Made by a program: the position numbers and the translations under genes. From NCBI RefSeq assembly GCF_041381155.1, contig NC_091144.1:33412980-33476979 (forward strand): 64,000 nt of DNA, given 5' to 3'. The notes under the pieces are model-generated. The model did not search any database. It was not told the origin of the DNA and saw nothing but the letters and a program-made list of their open reading frames with translations. Of this stretch, positions 57,107-64,000 are shown piece after piece; the first letter of the stretch is position 1; every line of letters starts with the position of its first letter. Origin of the DNA: Argopecten irradians. Its lineage: Eukaryota; Mollusca; Bivalvia; Pectinida; Pectinidae.

Positions 57107-57766
57107 GCCATGACCTCGACATATGTAACAGGTGCGCGAGTTCATGTTCATGACTAATATGAGGGTCTGTAACTGCTTCACCTGACCAGTCACACGCGCA
57201 CTTGATGTGGCCATGATCACGTGTAACATGCGCGCGAATTCATGCTGAATTTTCTAAAAAATTGAAGTGCGAAAAATGTGCAGGAGGACCTTTTTTTCTT
57301 TCAAATGTGCATTTAATGGACATATTTGTCCCCCTCCGTCCAGGGGAGGGGGGCAATTGGAAGGGAGGGCAGGAGATTGCCCCCCAACCCCACCCCACCC
57401 ACCGCTTCCTATGCCCCCGTGTAATATTTTGCTTAGCTAGTGACACCCACGCCTTCTCCTTACTGCTATCTGCAGAACAGTGTATCAATGGCACGTTCTA
57501 ACATGTACATGTATGCTCTTTCAACCCGAAACGCACGTTTTCGACCCGCTTTCACTTTACATGTATTTATTTATTTTATTTGTCAAAAGCATTTCAGTAG
57601 GCAAGGACTAACCACATGTGCTTGGAGATTATGTAATATTACAAAAAAAATCTTTATGGACTATGCATACAAATAATAGTAAATTTCATATTTGTACATT
57701 ATACCGAGTCCTATATAATATATATATATATCTTCAAGCACCTGTATTTAAATCCATACTCAGAAA
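57107..57766. repeat. Direct duplication, right copy
   Basis: Partner of 56447-57104. The C run is replaced by CCCCCCAACCCCACCCCACCCACC. The 60-80-codon ORFs here are incidental. Confidence 0.85.
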
Positions 57767-57889
57767 TCAAATCTCTGAATTACTGAAAGGTTCACGTACT
57801 GGCACTAACTTTGGAGTTATAATATTGTACACACAAAATCTAATGTACGTTGTGTAAATAAACTTTCATCGATGATATTTTTCTTCCGC

Positions 57890-58051
57890 TTCTGTACATT
57901 TTTTTTCCGGATATTTTCCGGATCCATATCGGGTATCCGGATCCTACACCGGAAATTAGTTTGTTAAATCAATATGGCCGCCTATACGCAAGAAATGACG
58001 TGAAAAGTTGATCTGCGGAGAAAGTGGTCCTTACTGCTATTTATATATTTC
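57890..58051 (+). promoter_or_regulatory. Putative promoter and 5' UTR of the CACUL1-like gene
   Basis: No TATA box at a useful position. CACCGGAAATTAG (ETS-type GGAA), AATATGGCCGCC and AAATGACGTGAAA (CRE-like) cluster within 110 bases upstream of the ATG, a housekeeping-type arrangement. Repeated TCCGGAT-type motifs lie at 57905-57950. Inferred from position and motifs. Confidence 0.45.
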
Positions 58052-58163
58052 ATGATGGATGAACCAATGGAGGCAGAAGCGGATTCAACACAACCTGATT
58101 TGAATCCAGATGAAAAAGATGAACAATCGAACAAAACCCCACTTTTACGGCCAGGCAACATGG
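58052..58163 (+). CDS. CACUL1: CACUL1-like gene, exon 1
   Basis: ATGATGGATGAACC opens an acidic, low-complexity N-terminus (MMDEPMEAEADSTQPD...) of 37 codons plus one base, ending at ATGG/GTACAGTATG. The phase (1) fits exon 2, which begins TG and makes a Val codon across the junction. Acidic disordered N-termini are usual in this family, though the mammalian protein has a much longer one. The donor is not strong and no cDNA is available, so the exon is inferred from phase and position. Without splicing the frame ends a few codons on. Confidence 0.6.
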
Positions 58164-58676
58164 GTACAGTATGTCACCACAAGACGTGATGATGTTGATC
58201 AAATGTCTATGGAGATCTTAACGTCGTTTTGTCGTAACTCTTTCCGTCAAAAATGATATTTATCTTAATTTTGTAATCCATTTGAGAATATTTTATCTGA
58301 TTTAATCTAATTTGGTTTAAAAAGACATGTTATATCTCCAATGAATAAATATTAATTTATCTCAAAAACATGGATATTTTAAAAGTGAGCTTTAATATGG
58401 GGTAGAAATTGATTAATCAAAGAAATACAAAAATAAATGTAATATTGTTCATTTAATACTAGTACTTTTGAGTAAAACATGGAATCACAACACATTTGTA
58501 CATGTACAGATGAATTAATTTCATTGGATCCATAAGGGTAACTCATCAGCTGTTGCCTTGTCCTTGATCAATAGGACTAAATCGTTAATATGTGTGTTAA
58601 ATGTGTAGACACATTATCTTACTTATATAGTTTAGATTTATTTGGCTGGATCAATATATACTTTACATGGTTAATA

Positions 58677-58824
58677 CCACAGGAGTTTGACGTTCTGTCA
58701 ATAATATATACTATGAATATATAATATACCCCTCTATACTATATAAAAACATTATATAGTATATAGGGGTATTTTTTTATATATTTATAGTATATGTTAT
58801 TGACAGAACGTCAAACTCCTGTGG
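58677..58824. mobile_element. Inverted-repeat MITE, 148 bp
   Basis: Arms CCACAGGAGTTTGACGTTCTGTCAATAA and its complement ending CCTGTGG, plus a second inner palindrome around TATACCCCTCTATACTATAT. The flanks start TTAATA and TTATAC; no clear target duplication. Confidence 0.8.
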
Positions 58825-59549
58825 TTATACACTGTACTTGACCAGTACGTATACATATATGTATCCTGAATGCAATAGAATTTATTAACTCAACTGTGAC
58901 CTGACGTTGAGTCTTAACTGTCTTTATTTTATGATAACATGCATCATGATATGAATATGACAGGACCGGTACATATGCCGGGACCCAACCAGTAGTCATG
59001 ATTGTGTGCATATTCTACTGTGCGTCCAGATTTCTGTATGTCTGGAGCTGTTGATGAATACTTCATGATGGTGTTGTTTGATTTGTTTATGTTGAAATAA
59101 TGTGTTTCATAAGATGCAAACAGTTAAGTTTTTCCTAAATCACGACTACCGTTCCTTCAGGACTACTGATAGTGTCCCAGTATAGTACATTCTTTAGTTT
59201 GAAAAAAAGGGATCACACTTTCATATTGATAGTTTAATTTTTAGTTGTATTATTATTAACATTGTCGATGTCATCAGTTTCTAGCCTGGTTAAAGTTTTG
59301 GTGATGATGGTCTGCTGAAAATGCTTGGAAGCAACTGAAATTTCTTCATTTTTCTTCTAAAAGTGTGAGAGAAATAGTCAAAGATCATTGGCCTGTCAAA
59401 TGGACAAGAATATCTCATCCAGTACCTGAATGTAGTGTAAGATTTTGGTCAAGATCGCAGCAGAAACATATCTTAGAGAGATTGGCAAATGCGCCATTTT
59501 TATGATTGACAGATGTACCTCTGTAGGTTTGTATATATGCTTAGGGGGT

Positions 59550-60075
59550 TCAGGATGACCTATTGTCATCATGCACCGTTCATCGTCGTGCGCCGTCCGC
59601 CATATGTGCCATCTGCCATGCGCAAACTTTTCATTCAAAAACGACTTCTTCTCAATAACCGTAAGGCCCAGGGTACTGATGTTTGGCCTATAGCATGCTG
59701 GGATGAAATGATACCAAGTTTGTTCAAATTAATGACCTTGACCTTGATTCAAGGTCACAGGGGTCAAATAGGTTAAAAATGTTTAAACACAACTTCTATG
59801 AAATCTCAACGAACCAGAAGTGCCAGGGTACTGATATTTGAAAACATTTTGTCCGCATTGGTTTGGAGATCAAAGGCGACCTTCATTCTCGTGGTCTGCA
59901 ATTCTCATAAAATATATATAGTGTGAACCTGAACTTCTGATAAAATAGGTGTCTTTTGTATTGCCTTAATTGTTTTGCGTGCGTACTATATTCTTTTAGG
60001 TGTTGTATATTGTGTACAACCAATAGGTCAGATACCCCCGTCATATTTTAGGCTCCATGGGGCTCTTGCTTGGTT
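59550..60075 (+). mobile_element. Diverged member of the CCGTCCG-head repeat element
   Basis: The head is CAGGATGACCTATTGTCATCATGCACCG...GTCGTGCGCCGTCCGCC. There is about one and a half units of the array seen at 40655-41395 (ACTTCTTCTCAATAACCG, TGACCTTGACCTTGATTCAAGGTCA), then a diverged end near GGCTCCATGGGGCTCTTG. Confidence 0.65.
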
Positions 60076-60864
60076 AGATAAAACTAGCCTTAAATTAAGT
60101 TGCCGCTACTGGATCTATTTCGAGGTGTTGTAATAAGAATAACTTAATGCTTAGGCCCAGGGAAAAATTCAGTAAATTCGAAAGAATATCTTATTGCTAA
60201 AGAATTCATAGTAGTTTTGAGTATAGTATGAGTAAGATTATGAATAGAAACAGTAATAATGTGGAATGACTGGGATCCCAGTTTTATCCAAATTGCATTG
60301 ATCAGGGTAGGATCTGATGCATGTATATATACAGCTGGTGTATCCACTATCCAGTGGTATTACCCTGCCTCAGTGGCCCAATGAGTCACTTAAATCTGGA
60401 GAAAAACATTTTTTTTTACTTTCTCTAAACTAATAAAACAATGCACTTCTGGTTTTCGATGCCTGATTTTCAAAAAGCTAAGTAAAATTGCTTATTTTCA
60501 TGCTTTCAAAAATCAGGAAAAACTTTTATATCATACCATGAACTAATGTTTAAACTGTATTTATGCAAACATATTATGTTTAAAATAATACACTTAAATG
60601 TAGTTAGCCAAGGGAAAATGCCTATAAACTGGAGGCCCCTCCGTCTGTCAACAAAGACCAAAAAGGAGTTTCAATCTCTATGTATTTATATGTTTCCAAT
60701 TGCAGAACTCATGTTGGGCTGACAAAATATTACACTCACTGAGATAACCCTGTCCATTTAAAAGGCCAATATAATTAATATAAGATTTCATAAATCTATA
60801 AATGATATTGGTCTAACCACTGGTCACTCAAGTTGTATACAATTCCATTCTATCTTTTTTACAG

Positions 60865-60991
60865 TGATGATGACAATCACGACTGAAGATTATGAGTCAC
60901 TTTACTGGCCTAAATTGGAGGGTGCAATCAACCAATTACTGACTATGTCTCCCGGCCAGTATATGGCTATCTCATACGAACAAATGTACAG
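60865..60991 (+). CDS. CACUL1: CACUL1-like gene, exon 2
   Basis: The exon follows TCTTTTTTACAG and ends AG/GTAAAA. It encodes [19 protein letters not shown], then [43 protein letters not shown] is the recognisable start of the cullin-like domain of CDK2-associated cullin-domain protein 1, which binds CDK2 and promotes cell-cycle progression in vertebrates. Phase in is 1, phase out is 2 (AG plus C of exon 3 makes Ser). Very high coding similarity within a short exon makes this secure. Confidence 0.92.
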
Positions 60992-61584
60992 GTAAAATTC
61001 TGAACTGAAATCAGTCCACCTTTTTAATTTTTAGCTCCACATTTATAGATTATTAAAGCAATATTCAAAGGGTATAAAGTGATAAGATATATACGGCTCA
61101 GAACTTGATTTAAGCAATCAAACACATACATGTATGTATACTCACATAGGTAGACTATTGTACATGTATCTGTTTGTCCAGGAAAATTGGAAGAAGAAAA
61201 AAATTGAATATTCAATATTTTACGCTGATTTAATATGCTAAAAAGATTAACTTTAAAGTTATATGTGCCATCTTTTCATACTCGTGAATCAAATTGAGCT
61301 TTTAATCACCAAAAGTTACCAACATTTTGAGAATAACTGTAAATTTACGAGGACAAATAAGAGCTGAAAATTGTTACATTCATATGTCTATAGTGAATAA
61401 CTAAGTGAATTGAGTTTATACAAAGCACTGTAACTAATAATAAAAAAAAATAATATCATTCAAATATTTTCTGTATTAAGTTCTAGTTTATATTATTTGA
61501 ACAAGACTTTTTTTGTCAACCTCATTTTAATCAAACACTCCTGATATTTATATATCTTTTAACATGGAAGTTATTTTTTCACAG
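60992..61584 (+). other. Intron 2 of the CACUL1-like gene
   Basis: 593 bp, AT-rich, GTAAAA...TTTTTTCACAG ends. No repeats recognised. Confidence 0.85.
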
Positions 61585-61693
61585 CTGTGTGTACAAGTGT
61601 GTATGTAAACAGTTTTCTGACCGCCTCTACACCGACTTAATGAACCACATGATACAGCATCTTAGAAATCTCAACCAGCAACTACAGTCAAGT
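61585..61693 (+). CDS. CACUL1: CACUL1-like gene, exon 3 (gene continues outside the window)
   Basis: After TTATTTTTTCACAG the exon reads CVYKCVCKQFSDRLYTDLM then NHMIQHLRNLNQQLQSS, continuing the cullin-like domain. The donor is in TCAAGTGTAACG: either GT at 61692 or GT at 61694, so the exon ends at 61691 or 61693. Reading on without splicing meets TAA within 6 codons. The next exon is not in the window, so the rest of the cullin-like domain lies to the right, beyond the minisatellite. The exon's last ~31 bases are the seed of the 51-bp repeat. Confidence 0.88.
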
Positions 61694-64000
61694 GTAACGT
61701 ATATAACTTAACCTTTAGAAAATCTCAACCAACAACTACAGTCAAGTGTATGTATATAACTTAACCTTAGAAATCTCAACTACAACAACTACAGTCAAGT
61801 GTACGTATATAAACTTAACCTTAGAATCTCAACCCAGCAATCTACAGTCCAAGTGTATGTAATATAACTTAACCTTAGAAATCTCAACCAACAACTACAG
61901 TCAAGTGGATGTATATACTTAACCTTAGAAATCTCAACCAACACTACAGTCAAGTGTACGTATATAACTTAACCTTAGAAATCTCAACCATGGCAACTAC
62001 AGTCAAGTGTAGTTATATAACTTAACCTTAGAAATCTCAACAACAACTACAGTCAAGTGGATGTATATAACTTAACCTTAGAAATCTCAACCAGCAACTA
62101 CCAGTCAAGTGTACGGTATATAACAGTTTACTTAACATTAGTAATGCTCAACCAACAACTACAGTCAAGTGTACGATATATAACTTAAACCTTAGAAATC
62201 TCAACCAGCAACTACAGTCAAGTGGATGTATATAACTTAACCTTAGAAATCTCAACCAGCAAACTACAGTCAAGTGTACGTATATAACTTAACCTTAGAA
62301 ATCTCAACCAACAACTACAGTCAAGTGTATGTATATAACTTAACCTTAGAAATCTCAACCAACAGACTACAGTCAGGTGTATGTATATAACTTAGCCTTA
62401 GAAATTTCAACCAACAACTACAGTCAAGTGTACGTATATAACTTAACCTTAGAAATCTCAACCAACAACTACAGTCAAGTGTATGTACATGTATAACTTA
62501 ACCTTAGAAATCTCAACCAACAACTACAGTCAAGTGTACGTATATAACTAACCTTAGAAATCTCAACCAACAACTACAGTCTAGTGTATGTACATGTATA
62601 ACTTAACCTTAGAAATCTCAACCAACAACTACAGTCAAGTGTACGTATATAACTTAACCTTAGAAATCTCAACCAACAACTACAGTCAAGTGTACGTATA
62701 TAACTTAACCTTAGAAATCTCAACCAACAACTACAGTCAAGTGTACGTATATAACTTAACCTTAGAAATCTCAACCAACAACTACAGTCAAGTGTACGTA
62801 TATAACTTAACCTTAGAAATCTCAACCAACAACTACAGTCAAGTGTACGTATATAACTTAACCTTAGAAATCTCAACCAACAACTACAGTCAAGTGTACG
62901 TATATAACTTAACCTTAGAAATCTCAACCAACAACTACAGTCAAGTGTACGTATATAACTTAACCTTAGAAATCTCAACCAACAATACTAGAAATCTCAA
63001 TCCAGCAACTACAGTCAAGTGTAACGTATATAACTTAACCTTAGAAATCTCAACCAGCAACTACAGTCAAGTGTACGTATATAACTTAACCTTAGAAATC
63101 TCAACCAGCAACTACAGTCAAGTGTACGTATATAACTTAACCTTAGAAATCTCAACCTGCAACTACAGTCAAGTGTACGTATATAACTTAACCTTAGAAA
63201 TCTCAACACCACAACTACAGTCAAGTGTATGTATATAACTTAACCTTAGAAATCTCAACCAACAACTACAGTCAAGTGTATGTATATAACTTAACCTTAG
63301 AAATCTCAACCAGCAACTACAGTCAAGTTTATGTATATAACTTAACCTTAGAAATCTCAACCAACAACTACAGTCAAGTGGATGTATATAACTTAACCTT
63401 AGAAATCTCAACCAACAACTACAGTCAAGTTTATGTATATAACTTAACCTTAGAAATCTCAACCAACAACTACAGTCAAGTGTATGTATATAACTTAACC
63501 TTAGAAATCTCAACCAACAACATACAGTCAAGTGTACGTATGTAACTTAACCTTAGAAATCTCAACCAGTAAACTACAGTCAAGTGTATGTATATAACTT
63601 AACCTTAGAAATCTCAACCAACAACTACAGTCAAGTTAGATGTATAAACTTAACCTTAGAAATCTCAACTAGCAACTACAGTCAAGTGTACGTATAAAAC
63701 TTAAGCTTAGAAATCTCAACCAACAACTACAGTCAAGTGTATGTATAAAACTTAACCTTAGAAATCTCAACCAACAACTACAGTCAGGTGTATGTATATA
63801 ACTTAGTCTTAGAAATTTCAACCAACAACTACAGTCAAGTGTATGTATATAACATAACCTTAGAAATCTCAACCAGCAACTACATTCAAGTGTAGTTAAA
63901 TAACTTAACCTTAGAAATCTCAACCAGCAACTACAGTTTCAAGTGTGATGTATATAACTTAACCTTAGAAATCTCAACCAGCAACTACAGTCAAGTGTAC
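61661..64000 (+). repeat. 51-bp minisatellite derived from the exon 3 / intron 3 junction
   Basis: About 46 tandem units to the window end. The unit is CTTAGAAATCTCAACCAR followed by CAACTACAGTCAAGTGTA and CGTATATAACTTAAC. The first unit is the 3' end of exon 3 plus the first ~18 intronic bases. Units from 62590 to 62985 are nearly identical; those at 61700-62300 carry many one-base insertions or deletions. Because 51 is 17 codons, the array is open in several frames on both strands (NLTLEISTNNYSQVYVY and RFLRLSYIRTLDCSCWL repeats); these are not genes. Confidence 0.95.

Larger units (their letters stand above)
58164..60864 (+). other. Intron 1 of the CACUL1-like gene
   Basis: About 2.7 kb. 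It holds an inverted-repeat MITE (58677-58824), an internally repeated element (59550-60075) and AT-rich DNA. It ends in TCTTTTTTACAG. ORFs here show no motifs. Confidence 0.55.

Noticed and set aside
62574..63923. Long ORFs on both strands in the 51-bp array (up to 216 codons) as repeat proteins
   Set aside because: The unit length is a multiple of three and lacks stops in several frames; sequence and position show the array starts at a splice junction and lies in an intron.
61661..64000. CRISPR array
   Set aside because: Units are contiguous with no unique spacers, and the window is eukaryotic.

Overview
The window looks like nuclear DNA of an animal, most likely a bivalve mollusc and possibly a scallop. 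It is AT-rich, with spliced host genes separated by dense, nested, mostly decayed transposons. The bivalve call rests on the transposons: a tRNA-derived SINE with a conserved body and an AAAC-type tail, a second SINE with a tRNA-Leu-like head, elements with internal tandem arrays starting in CCGTCCG-type or CCCCCGCC hairpin heads, and mag/Steamer-like Ty3/gypsy relatives. The species is inference. No prokaryotic, viral or organellar gene was seen.

Layout. 1-17845: a tandem Ty3/gypsy array on the + strand. The tail of one copy (integrase, an extra C2H2 zinc-finger ORF, LTR) shares its LTR with a second copy (gag, protease, RT). The second copy is split by about 7.4 kb of other repeats, then resumes with RT thumb/RNase H, a broken integrase, a broken zinc-finger ORF and the right LTR. 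The 7.4 kb holds a 2.4 kb TTAA-flanked element, a miniature LTR element (TRIM) with a tRNA-like promoter inside its LTR, and a partial LTR whose 3' end plus primer-binding site is tandemly repeated. 17846-24611: three copies of a second LTR family on the - strand, SINEs, and hAT-like MITEs. The gypsy array is inserted in one of these LTRs. 24612-37457: SINE pieces, a LINE remnant, a gag remnant, an unrecognised decayed coding region, MITEs and long anonymous AT-rich DNA.

Host genes. A single-exon thiopurine S-methyltransferase-like gene lies at about 38121-38822 (+). From 58052 (+) runs the 5' part of a CACUL1-like (CDK2-associated cullin-domain) gene: three exons in compatible phase, continuing beyond the window. 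The last visible exon runs straight into a 51-bp minisatellite of about 46 units that fills the rest of the window. The repeat unit is the exon 3 / intron 3 junction itself, so every unit carries a copy of the splice donor.

38915-50314 is mostly internally tandem-repeated elements and TTAA MITEs. 51271-56576 is a second, heavily decayed Ty3/gypsy element on the - strand. It carries a SINE with a target duplication, a palindromic MITE with a target duplication, and an in-frame heptapeptide (SEPAIDT-type) array between RNase H and integrase. 56447-57766 is a direct duplication whose copies differ mainly by single-base indels, which may be an assembly problem.

Limits: all similarity was judged by eye. 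Copy numbers, divergences and repeat boundaries are approximate unless a target duplication fixes them.
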